64,000 bases of DNA, from assembly GCF_000002075.1 (NCBI RefSeq), contig NW_004797292.1, forward strand, positions 2,442,732 through 2,506,731. Reading direction: 5' to 3'. Positions within the stretch are counted from its first letter, which is position 1. Each line of letters starts with the position of its first letter. A program made the position numbers and the translations under genes. This DNA comes from Aplysia californica (taxonomy: Eukaryota; Mollusca; Gastropoda; Aplysiida; Aplysiidae). Positions 36,103-47,200 of the stretch are shown piece by piece. The notes beneath the pieces are model-generated. The model was not told where the DNA came from. It did no database searches and saw nothing but the letters and a program-made list of their open reading frames with translations.

Positions 36103-36515
36103 TTAGGGTAAGTGTTTTACGGCGCTCACAACTGCATACAGTCAAATGAGCGCACGAGACACACCAAACATTTTCAGTTACCAAATTTTGAATTTTGCTG
36201 GGGTGGCGGCCGAAGCATACTCTAACCGATTGTGGACCATCAAAGGATCTTTGACGTGCGCAACTTGCACATTGGACCTTCGAGATTTTCACCCTTGTCT
36301 GAGAAGGCTAGCTGTAGGTCTTACCTTACATAAGATCGGGGTGGGGCAGAAGAATTTAAGGAGCCAAAGAGTAGCAGTAGAAAGGCTGCAGAAAGAGTCA
36401 GGAGCCCAGAGGAGGGGGCAAAGGAGGTGAGGGGTGGGGGCAGAAAGTGCACATGGGGACGAAAGCAGACGACAGAGAGAGCAGGAAAGGATGTGAAAGG
36501 AGAACATCTTAGAAA
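36103..36515 (-). mobile_element. long SINE, inverted copy lacking the tRNA head
   Basis: Reverse complement contains TTTTCCTTTCACATCC-like pyrimidine-rich sequence, CTCACCTCCTTTGCCCCCTC, GACAAGGGTGAAAATCTCGA, GATGGTCCACAATC and the tail GCGCTCATTTGACTGTATGC then AGTTGTGAGCGCCGTAAAAC. It parallels 27530-27990. Confidence 0.85.
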
Positions 36516-36773
36516 AAAAAGTCTGTATTCTTTCCCGTTCTCCCCTTCTCTCTCACCAACATCTTCGCTTTTTTTTAATGACCTGCGGCTGCGTCGTTAG
36601 ATCAGTTTTGTAGATCTATCTCGTGTGTTTTGCCTTTGAGGTATGTTTAGCAACCGTGCTGTTGGCCCTATTTCACTTCCTCGTATTTAGGCCTATATGA
36701 AGTTTTCTAGCATTTTAAATTGTTTCGTGAGTTTTCAAGGTTCTCCACCAACTTGAAGCGCACAATTTGCTGA

Positions 36774-36783
36774 TAATAATAAT

Positions 36784-36848
<65 letters not shown>

Positions 36849-36881
36849 TAATAATAATAATAATAAATAATAATAATACAT

Positions 36882-36923
<42 letters not shown>
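36774..36923 (+). repeat. AAT microsatellite
   Basis: About 150 bases of AAT units with a few interruptions (ATGATAAT, ACATGT). Long frames across it on both strands are artefacts. Confidence 0.97.
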
Positions 36924-37660
36924 GTAATTATGATTATGCTGGACTCCGGAGCGTGCGGCTCTGGTTTGAATCCCCCAAAACGTTTTGAACTTGCTTGTTG
37001 TTTTGTGTTTTTTTTCGGAGGGGGGGTTCAATATGGGTAGCGACCACTTGTTGCGAAAGGTCGAACTACCCCACATCCCTGCGCTGCTTGCGACCATAGC
37101 TCGTGAGATCATGCATGGCAGAACATACGCAGCATTGCAGAACATGAACTGCACGAAGCTGACGAAGCGGGAGTTTCAGACTGCTGGGGCTGGATACTAG
37201 ATTGTCTACTGTCTACAATACGACGATTTGCACGCACGCCATTTTGGCTAAGCGTGGGTAATTTCGAGTGGCCACAGTGCTGGCTGAGATTTTTTGGATG
37301 AAGTTTTCACAAATTGAAAGCAGTAAGGTCATAAAAAGGTAAGATTGAACTTTGGTGGACCCAACACCGAGTGAAGCCGGAACAAGATCTAGAATCTAGG
37401 GTAGATCTCTAGACCGGGCCATAAGGCAAGGCACCACCATTTCACACCGACACCGTTTCTCAAACAAAAATGCCAAATATTATTGTAGGCACTTTTGGAC
37501 AAAAAATTCCGAACACTACCATCCCTATGTGTCATACATCATTACCTTGGGGTAAGATTGAACTTTGATGGGGGGGGGGGGGGGGGAGGTGGAACTACTT
37601 TTGGGCGTCATGTGATGCCATGCGCTGGTCCAATGTTCTTCCTTGGCCTTTTCTTTTAGT

Positions 37661-37905
37661 TTAGTCGTGGATTTCTGGCCACAAAAATTCATCTAGATCT
37701 AGGTGTCCTGCGAGCATTGTCGAGTGCACCCCCGCCATAGACTTGAATCTTGCTTTGCAATTTTTCCAAAAGCATTCTATGCGATTTGTGCACGCTCCAG
37801 TGACAGGATCTACAAAATATCTGTCATGGATTACTGTCTGGTGCTGGTAGGGTGGTACCACGTCCACTGGGAGGTTTGGAATGCCCTGGTACTAGGCAGT
37901 TTGAT
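37661..37905 (-). mobile_element. Merlin (ISXO2-like) transposase, C-terminal fragment
   Basis: The minus frame reads NLPVDVVPPYQHQTVIHD, then FVDPVTGACTNRIECFWKNC and HLDLDEFLWPE. FVDPVTGxxTxxIE is the last catalytic block of Merlin transposases, with the Glu in RIE. Only this end is present; the first two catalytic blocks are missing. It sits about 460 bases left of the piggyBac. Confidence 0.8.
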
Positions 37906-38656
37906 AAAAAAAATTAAATTTGTTTTAGAGTCTGGAAATACATCTCATTGGATAGAGGGTGCTGTAACTAGCACAGAACACTTTAAATTTTGAAAATATC
38001 TTGATTGGTTCAAAAGTTATGACATTTTTTGTGACTGAATCTTGGATGTAAATTGCATTGGAGTTCTGTGATCGAAATTTGACCCCACCCACTGAATTCC
38101 CTCTTCTAAATGGTAGAGAGGCCTTTTAAACGGCATTATAATACATGTTTTTTCACAATTATCAATTAGAAACAATTTTTACAAATTGTTTCTGTAAAAT
38201 TGACACAGTGTGACAGTTGTGAACAACAAATTGTTACATAATTACGTGTAACGTGTTAGTTATGTAACATAATCGGTTAGTCACACAGTTGGTATGAGCA
38301 GAAAACACACTTGGTTTCAATAATACATATAAATACTACAGGAGGCAGTTGTATATGACCATTCTTTATTAACCCTTACAGCCCTGTGCTGAAATCCTGA
38401 TTGTTTCCCCTCAGGACTGACTTGAAATCAGAGATTTGAAGGGTTCAGGGGGTGTGTTGAAAAAAGGCTCACAGTGGCTTAAGTATAGAAGATAGATAAT
38501 AATACATAGAGAGTTTTTTGTTCACAAATGAATAAAGAATGTGAAATAAAATAAAATATGTTGAAAAATTGTGTTTGCATTTTATTACTGTTGCATAATG
38601 TGATGTAATACGTAAAAATTTCACAAACCTCCCAGTCCCTTGGGCAATTTCTCCAA

Positions 38657-40812
38657 TTATTGGAGCTTTTGCCTTTTGTAGCCTCCCAGCTCCTGTCTCC
38701 TTGCTTCTTGCTGATAATCCATTTTTGTATGAAATAAAATAAAACACTCAGGATAGCACAGGGGGGCGTTACAGTCCTGGCACCAGTGGCTGGTTTGTTG
38801 TCGTTTACAGCCTTTTCTTGATGCTGCTGGGAGATTGCACACAACACAGTCTCGAGCTCCGTGGCTCCGCTTAGAGCCTTCAGCAGCCGGAATGAAACGA
38901 CTAAAATGACGCTCCGTCAGTCTCGGCAATGCTGGAACATCGGTGGTGGCACGACGTTTCCCACCTTGTGTCGTGGGCCTTCTCGCTGAAGGAGCCTCTG
39001 AGACCAGCGTCTCCACAATGCTTTTTCTAAACTCAGCATGAGTGAGTTTCTTCTGTGCTGGAGAAAACTTCAGGTAGAGTTGAAATGCATTCACGAGGCA
39101 GAGGTCCATGAGATAGAAGGCGAGCTTCCTCCACCACTTGAGGGACCTTCTCGAAATCTCGTAGTACGAGGTGACCTGATCCATCAGGTCAACCCCACCC
39201 ATCTTGGAGCAATAGTCCAGAATGCATGATGGCTTCATCGCAGTTTTGCGCCGAGGTTTATAAACCACCTGGCCTGTGGGGTCATGGATGGACGAGAGGA
39301 CATGAACAGACCGCTTGTGTTGATATTTGATGGCGGTCAAGCGGTCATTCACACGCGCCACGGTTTGAAACTCAGACATGTTGGCATTGACCGGAAGCCT
39401 GAACACCGAAGGCAGGCCACGTCTGTTGGGGCGAACAGTTCCACACGCGTACGTGTTGAGCGCTGCGAGATGTTGGAAGAGGGCTGGCGATGAATAGTAA
39501 TTGTCCATATATAGATGGTGTCCTTTGTGTAAACACCCAGCCTTCTCCATCAGCCCACACACAATCTTTTCAGTAGACCCAGCTGTGGCAGGCAAGCCTG
39601 TCGAAACTGCAGCTTCATCCAGGGGTGAAAGTTGGGCACAATAAACGTCAAAGTACAAACAGTAACCCGACGAGGACTCGCAGAGGGTATAAAGTTTTAT
39701 CCCAAAGCGATTTGGTTTGGCGGGATTATATACTTTGAACCTCAAACGCCCCTTGAAAGGGCAGGTTGCTTCGTCCACCGCGAGGTCTCTCTGAGGAGAA
39801 TAAGCTGACGAAAAGCTATCCAAACATCTCTTGATCAGGGGTCTTACTTTGAAAAGACGATCCCTGTTGTCTTGGTCCTGATCCAGTTCTTCTTCCACAT
39901 CACTTATATGGAAATTCCACAATATGTGGAAAAAACGGTCCCGACTCATTGTCCTGGAAAACCAAGGAGTCCTTGTCGGCCCACTGTTCGTCCAGAAGTC
40001 TTTCAGATTTTGTTTAGGAACGAGTCCCATGTTCAGAACAACTGCAGAAGAGATCAGTAACACCACTGTCTTTTATGGGTCCCAAGGTTGAAATGGAATC
40101 TTATGGAATCAGCCCCAATTGTCTTACATAGATCTACCCCCCCCCCCCCCCCCCCCTGAAAAAAGACGAACATTTTGAGTTTGAGGGGGGAAAAAATGTT
40201 TAGTTTAGTCTAGATCCAGATCTAGATCTAGACCTAGATCTAGATCTAGACTCAGGCAGACAAAAGGCAAATTATGGGACCCATAAAAGACCCCCCAAAA
40301 ATAGTGTAGATCTAGATTCTAGATCTAGCTCTAGATCTAGATATATACTAGATCTAGATCTAAATCTAGATCTACTTACCAGCTATGAACACTTTCATCT
40401 CATCTAGATCGACATCTTTCCAGGACGCGAGGTAGACATTTTCCCCAACATCTGAAGCTTGCTGCTTGAAGCAGGCATAAGAATTCGTTTGTTCAACACA
40501 AGTGTTCAAAAAATTGTCGTCGATGAAAATTTGGAAAAAGTCAATTGGTTTCATTTCAACATTGACACCAGAGTTCAGTTGCGACTGTCCTTCGAAGTCT
40601 GGTAGTGGAGGTCTGTTGTTGACGGTCGGGCGAACCCATCCGTTTTCCAAATCATCGGGGTGGTCGGCATCGTGTTCTGGAGCAAAATCCAACAAACTGA
40701 CACGGGCAGCATTCTGTCTTTCTCTTCCTATATCTCCATTCTCAAATCCTTCAAATTCATCATCAGAGCTGTCTTCAAAAAGGTCTATCAATTCCCGATC
40801 GTTGAAATCCAT
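38657..40812 (-). CDS. piggyBac transposase, two exons, 613 residues
   Basis: Cut-and-paste transposase that excises and inserts at TTAA. Exon 1 is 40812-40380 (minus), from ATG MDFNDRELIDLFEDSSDD, an acidic N-terminus typical of the family. Exon 2 is 40065-38657. The donor GCTG|GTAAGT and acceptor GACAG|TG keep the frame (codon G|TG); unspliced reading stops at once. Catalytic aspartates are in DEATCPFKGR, HLYMDNYYSS and GGVDLMDQ. The C-terminal cysteine-rich domain reads CVVCNLPAASRKGC, then HWCQDCNAPLCYPECF, the zinc-binding domain that contacts the ends. Length matches the roughly 600-residue norm. I chose the ATG at 40812 because upstream in-frame starts are non-ATG. Not distinguishable from this sequence alone: active transposon or very young dead copy. 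Confidence 0.95.
40066..40379 (-). other. intron of the piggyBac transposase with palindromic GATCTA repeats
   Basis: 314 bp, containing a 20-C run (40137-40156 on plus) and two arrays of CTAGATCTAGATCTAGAT-type units (about 40205-40250 and 40301-40377), each self-complementary. The second array reaches almost to the donor site. Confidence 0.8.
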
Positions 40813-41472
40813 CGCGCACGGAACAATCACTCCAACTGCGCTCGCTGAACTGACAAAAGACGCTCGATCTCCCTCCACTTTGAATGCACGCGCAATTGTC
40901 GGATGGGGGTCAATTTTTTAAAGCTATGCACCAAATGAAAGGTCATCCAATCAGGATTCAGGAAAATATTTGCCCCGGGCGATTTACCGGCGATATCGGC
41001 AGTAATGGACGTGTTTTCGTTAGCAACCACTAGGTTGGAAATAGTCGCGATCAGGCCTCGGGAACGCCATTTCCGGGTTGAAAATAGTCGCGTACAGGGC
41101 TGTAAGGGTTAAAAGATCTTTGCAACGGTAGTCTTAAGCACCAATTTATGTAGATTACATAACGTTATGTAATCACATGAAGATATTCAATAAAACCAGA
41201 AGGACACAACGGATTTGGACAAGATTTACATCAAATTACTCGTCTGAACAAGACGAATCCAACTGGGCTGTCACTGCCCATGTTAGGTAAAAAAAAAAAA
41301 TGTTTAGGTGAGGTATTAAATTTTCCTTTAACAGTAATTACACGACATGAAATCAAAGGAAACAGTGTCTTGTTGTACAACATCCACATTAGTAACAACA
41401 ACCAACACTCACCACAAATAGCTCGTACCTCCATCCAGTGATCAGGATATGTGGTAAGGGGAATCTAACTCT

Positions 41473-42393
41473 TTAACACAGGGTCAGATCTCCAAGGACC
41501 ATGTCAGCGAAGATGTCTTCTTGGGGAATGTCGTAGTCTTCTTTGTTGCTCTCGTCCTCTGAAAATTTCCAGTAAGACACAACAAAGAAGTACTTTGAAG
41601 CCTTCCTCTTGACCTCAACCACCCTCCCGTAGTAGGACAGATCGGCGCCGTCTTCCTCCTCCCACGTCTGGAGAGACAGAGCGCCGTTGAGAAGACTGGA
41701 CTCCCTGGACAGATGAAAAGTAGTGACGAAGTCCCTCAATTCATTGGACACCGCGAGGCTGTCGATGGGTTCCTTTCCTTCCAGGGTCTTTCCAATCTTC
41801 CGGGACAGAGCCTTCCGTTTGGTCCTGTCCCTGCCTTTAGCCAAGGCCTCACGACGCTCCGAAATCTCTTGTCTGACCCTGGCCTTTTCAAGGATAGCCC
41901 TACTCCGAGCGCGATACCCCTCCTTCACAGCGAAAGAAATAAGTCCCTTCCTCTCCTCTGAACTCTTCCCATCCAGCCACTGTAAGGTGTTGTTGAATCG
42001 GGACTTAACTTTTCCGCTGAGAAAGCCAGTGGTAGCGTTAGAGGCACGGCGGTAGAGACCATCAAGCAAGGCCAGGGCCCGTTCAGAAGCCATGTTGTGG
42101 GAAGGAGCCAACTGTCCTGCTTCCACATCCTCGGGTCTCCTTTCTCCCAGGTCTCCGCCAAGGTAGCGGTTCAGTTGTCGCAAGACAACCTTCTGAACAG
42201 AGGAGAGTAGTTCTCTCAAGACGGAAACCTGAAAGTCAGGCTGCGAGGATGAAAAACAGCACAAGGCAGAGAGGGTGACATCGTTTTGGACATTGAGTAT
42301 GTTACAGAAGACATCTTGCTGAGGCTGCAGCAGTTGTTCAGGCTGGCTGGTCCATTCTTTCAGGGTCTCGGCACATTGTTTGATTTTGGGAAC
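41473..42393 (-). CDS. unrecognised transposon-associated C-terminal exon, 306 residues
   Basis: One open exon with acceptor TTTTTGTAG|GTT at 42394 and stop at 41473. It starts VPKIKQCAETLKEWTSQPEQ. The middle (ERALALLDGLYRRASNATTG, SRFNNTLQWLDGKSSEER) is a helical segment I have met in unnamed, multi-copy invertebrate and fish proteins. A charged coiled-coil-like run (ARVRQEISERREALAKGRDR) follows, then an acidic end with the small-domain-like segment YYGRVVEVKRKASKYFFVV. No catalytic motif visible. It may belong with exon 42918-43165, but the splice phases do not match directly. Confidence 0.6.
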   Translation of the reverse strand, partial: VPKIKQCAETLKEWTSQPEQLLQPQQDVFCNILNVQNDVTLSALCCFSSSQPDFQVSVLRELLSSVQKVVLRQLNRYLGGDLGERRPEDVEAGQLAPSHNMASERALALLDGLYRRASNATTGFLSGKVKSRFNNTLQWLDGKSSEERKGLISFAVKEGYRARSRAILEKARVRQEISERREALAKGRDRTKRKALSRKIGKTLEGKEPIDSLAVSNELRDFVTTFHLSRESSLLNGALSLQTWEEEDGADLSYYGRVVEVKRKASKYFFVVSYWKFSEDESNKEDYDIPQEDIFADMVLGDLTLC

Positions 42394-42483
42394 CTACAAA
42401 AAGAAAATCAGTAAAACTCTGGAAGAGGCTAGAGAGACCAGGATCCTGGTCTGTCTAGCCTGTGAGTCTAGAGAGACCAGGAC

Positions 42484-42636
42484 CCACATATGGGTTTTCT
42501 TCCGCCAACTTGATTCTAATTCTAAATTTAGATCTAGAATCTACTAGATAATAGATATCTAGATCGAGATCAACACCACATTTGTAAGTTGCCCATTCAA
42601 TTTCACAACATTTAATGGAAGAAAACCCATGTGCGG
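42484..42636. mobile_element. small candidate MITE
   Basis: Inverted pair CACATATGGGTTTTCTTCC and GGAAGAAAACCCATGTGCGG about 150 bp apart; the interior carries TAGATCTAGA-type repeats. Target duplication not evident. Confidence 0.45.
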
Positions 42637-42917
42637 CAACATCACACACAAAAATCGCAGTTACACAAGTCTATGACGAAATGACGGGTATTTCTTCATT
42701 TACGTAAGCCAAGCCCAAGGCACTGGAACTTCCAACCTCCTGACAAACTGTGTTTTTATACACTTTGGCACTTTGGATCATTCACAACTCCTAATTACCA
42801 GGTGTTGTTGTTGCCGCATATGGGTTATCAGCCCATTTTCTTTCTATATCAAGACATACTGGATCTAGATCTATCTAGAACCTAGGGGGAAAAGTAAACC
42901 GTGAAGCATTCACTTAC

Positions 42918-43165
42918 GTGGATTCCTTAAGATGGCCTTTAGAGGTGAACTTGCCTTCGTGGACACACCTGAAGGTGACGTGGGTGTACTTCAAATCCTC
43001 TTTGTAACGAAAGTTGCCTTTCAGTTTTGAATTTGCAGCCCTCACTGTCAAACTGGACTTCCCTACCACTAGATGCTCGTTGCTTTCGGCTTTCCTCGAC
43101 GTCAAGACGGCCATAAAATCATCAAATGAGTCGAAATACTGCCCTACGGAGATGGGGGCCGCCAT
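42918..43165 (-). CDS. ZSWIM-like N-terminal exon
   Basis: An ATG in excellent context (AAGATGGCGGCC) opens MAAPISVGQYFDSFDDFMAV, and the exon ends at a consensus donor (CCAC|GTAAGTG). The 82 residues resemble the N-terminal domain of ZSWIM1/ZSWIM3-type proteins, a FAR1/MULE-like domain: F-x-S-F-D-D-F, then KSSLTVRAANSKL and LKYTHVTFRCVHEGKFTSKG. Genes of this sort arose from Mutator-like transposases, where this part binds DNA. The rest of the protein (transposase core, SWIM finger) is not found in the window. A longer start (MRMLKP at 43222) is possible. Confidence 0.55.
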
Positions 43166-44275
43166 CTTGAAGTCGAAAATTGAAAGGAAAGGAAGTTGGA
43201 CTCGGGGTTTGAGCATGCGCACACGCAGAAAATTTCCCTGGTCTCCCTAGCCAGGCTGGCTAGGGAGACCAGGATCCTGGTCTCGGGAGACACTTCGTTA
43301 AAATTGTGGTGTACATATTACGATTTGCGAAAAAGGGGTGTCGGGATGAGTCCATTTTATTTATAGCATCGCATCACAACATGGGATCTTTAAGAATATA
43401 TATCGGCAGCGTGACTAAATAATTGCAAAGCTTTTTATGATGACTTTAGACCATGCCAACAGTAAAAGATAAGTTAATTCAATCTAGCATGCCGTACAAT
43501 TAAAAATTCTTTTTCCCCGTTGAGACGCGAACACCCCGAGACGAGATAACCTCGCCTCGGAATACCCCCATTGCGATGTTACAGGGGAATAGAGAGAAAA
43601 ACAACCGGATGCGCGCGCCCGCCATTGCCCTATTTCAAGTGACCAATGAACGGGCCCAGAGTAGTCAAGCAGGGATTTCTAGGTCACATACATTTGCCAC
43701 GAGAGTGAGGGGAAAATGGCCGGTCTCCGTGCGAAGCCGCTTTAGATAGGGGGGTAGTCGTGCATTTATGATCGGGTCTAAACAACTACATGACACAGAA
43801 CGTTCAAATTTGAGCACACTATAGAGGATAGATAGATCTATTACCATCTCGGCATTGAAATTCAAACTCCTTATAGTTTTCGGTGTACATGATACGAAAG
43901 TGTTCCCAACACCAAAAGTATAGGTTAATTTATGGCAGATTTCACGGTAAGGTCCCACAGATTTCCCACTTTTCAAAAAAATTTTGATTTTTTCAATCTT
44001 TGTCCAGATAGATGTATCATATATCAAATTAAAGCTCTTTCAAAGGGGAATTCAAATATGTGAACTAAAGAGTCAGCAAAGGTTCAGGAAAAAAAATATT
44101 AACAAAAAAGCAACCTCACCTCAGAATTTCCGCAACGTCCAAAATAATCCAAAGTTTCAGAAAGAACATCACAATCCATGAAAACACAGCCACAGTTGAA
44201 AAGATTTTGTATTCCAATATTCAATAACACCCTCCCCACCAAATACAACAACAAAAAAACATTCAAAAAAAAAAA

Positions 44276-47200
44276 TTAATCAAAAAAATGTCTCCCCCGA
44301 TTGTCTATAGTCGGAGGGTGGAGGACCACAACCTCCTCGAGGTGTACTACACATATCTCTGGTACATGAGGGAAAATGAAAGAAGCCCCTTGTTTCCTCA
44401 TGAAGGAAACAAGGAGCTCTCCATCCTCTAGAACCTCTTGTGGTGGAATGACCTGCAAAAAAGAAATGGAAAGAATTATAGAGATTTACCCATATAAAAG
44501 ACTTTAATCAAAATTGCGACTTTTGAAATCTATTCTTTTATCAAGACTAAATTTAAAATCACCAGTTGTCTCCATATGATAAAATAGGTATGGCATGGAT
44601 TTTAACACCAATTTCGAAGGATAAAACATTGATTATTATAACTGTTTAGTGGATTACATAAAATGAAAAAAAATAGAGAAATATCCGCCTGCAAAAAAAA
44701 AAAAGGGAAACGTATAGAAATATTGAACTGAAAAAAACCCAACAAACAACAAACAAAACATGGCAAAAAAGTGTTGAACTGAAAAAACAAAAACAAAAAT
44801 GAAACATGGTAAACAAATGTCAAGCTGAAACAAAACAAAAAAACCCCAATGAAACAGAAAAAAAATTTCAACTGAAAAATGTACAATTCAGACATTGTAG
44901 AGAAATGTCGAACTGAAAAAAACAAACCAAATGAAATATGGTTGGGTTAAGTCCAGCTGAAAAAATAAATGAAACATGGTAGAGAAATTAATGTTTGGAC
45001 AAAAAACCCAAATGAAACATGGTAAAGAAACGTACAGGGGGAAAAAACAAATGAAAGATGGTAGGCAAAGAAAAGAAAAACTTACAACAGCATTGTACAT
45101 GAGTTGCTTCCTTCCAACAGTGTATGTAATTGAAACGAAGTCGCCAATCCTTGGCTCAGTTCGATCCAAGGTGGTGGACTCCGTTTCCTTGTGCTGGGAA
45201 GTAGAAGGCTCTGGGTCCTCCAAAAATGCCTCGTTAAGGACACTGGGGTGGCTGTTTCATAAAACAAAAATACAAAAAGTTGCTTTACATCACACACACA
45301 CTACACACACACACACACATGTAAATATCAATGAGTTCATGCAAACATCAGTAGAGGTAGAAATTATTATTATCATTAGTTTTATAGGAAAAAATTATCC
45401 CTCACCTTGGTCGGATCTTGTGGATGATGTGGGTGCCCACATATGCCTGGTTGTGGCATCCACCTTCATCCCTTTGACAGGCAAGGCAGAAGCATGCCAG
45501 CGTCCTTGTCCTTATAATGTAGTTGGAGACCCTCTCCGCCTGGTGGATCCTCCGGGTCCCAGGGATGGTGATCACATCAGTCTCTGGACGGTCCCTTAGG
45601 ATTTCATTTTTTCCAACCAGGAAGAATTCCCGTCGGAAACCGTCCAGAGATCTGACCAGCTCTCTGTTACACCAGGCAAAGAGGTCTCCAGCATCCTTGA
45701 CGGTGAGCTTCCCTGAGGTCACCGCCCGGTCCACAGCCTGGTTGATGACCCCAGTCTCACCGTCAGCCTCCCCTTTCCCATGCTCTGACCCAAAGAAAAT
45801 GCGCTGTATCTTTTGGCCTGAGAAGGGAAAACAGTAGAACTGTACCTGAAATATCTCAATGTTGTGATGAAATAGGGGCACAGAGTACATCATAATTCAT
45901 GTATGCGAGATGTGGGTACTTTTTAACAAAAAGGGCATAAATTTATATTGAAAAAAAAAAAAGCCAACAACATAGAAAAGACAAAGAGCGGGATGAGACC
46001 GCACAACCGATGAAAATATTTTCTTACCAGTGTGCAGGCTAAGGTCAGCAAAGGTGCCCTTTCCTTTGTACTGGCCAGCACAGCCATCGCTGAAAATGTA
46101 CATTTTTTGTACAGTGGGGGCTGCCTTGGCCAAAGCCTCCAAGGACATAACAGTGAAATGATGCACAGCATGATAATCATGACAAATATCGTCTGACATG
46201 AAAACCATGCTGTGCCTCACTAGTCCTTCACCACTTCGGTAGAAGCAGACGATGGGATGCATGGTGATCTGAGACTTGCCGAAATGGGCACTCTTCACCT
46301 CAACGGTATATGAGGCTTTCCTATTTTCGGCAAAGTCCATCACCATGATTGCTTCGTCTGTCTGAAGGGTGTCCTTCAGATGGCAGTACTGGCGGTACTG
46401 CCAAAAGAAGGTGTGGAGGTGGCGAACAAAGGTGTTTCCCTGGGTTGGCTGGAGGAGGTCCTTTCTTATGAACTCCTCCAGGAGTTCCCTGTCAAAGAAA
46501 GTGGAATATGGTTGAAATAATAAACCATCAATCAAGCTAAGTTAATACTGCTTTCAGTGCTGTGGGAGAGAACATTATACTATTTAGTGTCATTTTCAAA
46601 ATTAAAGGGAGTGTGTATTTTATTTTCCACCTTTCCTAGAAAGTGGTTTTACATCTCAGCTGAAGGTCCCAATAAGAAACTATAGAGGTTGAACATAACC
46701 ATGGTTACCTGCAAATATCTTTATTAAAGTATCAAAACCTTTCATAATACTTCAGTGCTTTCTACAATTAATAAATAAAACAGGACCTGGAAAATTGGGC
46801 TCAAAATAATTCAGCTCATAAGAAACTTACTCCAGAGTCCCTTGCTTGGTCAGAAGTTCAAGCCTCATTCTCCCCTCCTTGGATATGCGCTCCCAATGCT
46901 GCCAGGGAGTGATGGTGGCCCCATAACTGCCAAATTGTCCTTGCAGGAAGTTTGACGGGTCCTGGCATTTACTGCATTTTCCTGTAACCAAAATTGTAAA
47001 ATATAAAAATAGGCAGTTAAAAGTATCCTTTCCTTTGTTCAAATTCTTGTCTAATAGGCGACTTGCAATAAGAGTAATAATGAATGACACAACAAAACAT
47101 AGGCCTACCTTCTAGGCAAGCAGGGTGGTGCCAGTCACTGCCTGCTTCCTTAGGACACAATAGAAGGTCCAACAATCGAGTTTCAGGCGGCATCCGGAAA

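Larger units (their letters stand above)
38373..41108 (-). mobile_element. piggyBac element, structurally complete
   Basis: 2,736 bp. The target TTAA is duplicated at 38369-38372 and 41109-41112. Terminal inverted repeats are perfect over 15 bp (CCCTTACAGCCCTGT at the left, its reverse complement at 41094-41108). The right inner end repeats a motif GGTTGRAAATAGTCGCG (41033-41049 and 41076-41092). One spliced transposase gene fills the interior on the minus strand. Intact ends, intact target duplication and an open coding sequence suggest recent insertion and possibly an autonomous element. Confidence 0.95.
42434..43284. repeat. matching palindromes flanking the ZSWIM-like exon
   Basis: Left: GAGACCAGGATCCTGGTCT at 42434-42452. 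Right: an 18-bp-arm palindrome at 43237-43273 (CCTGGTCTCCCTAGCCAG, one base, then its complement) overlapping GAGACCAGGATCCTGGTCTC at 43265-43284, itself a perfect 20-bp palindrome. The same core at both sides suggests ends of one element or repeated insertion of a palindromic repeat. Confidence 0.75.

Noticed and set aside
36735-37154. Long frame with poly-Tyr/Leu across the AAT repeat
   Set aside because: Pure microsatellite translation.
45523-45837. 104-codon plus frame
   Set aside because: Antisense to the exon carrying GSEHGKGEADG.
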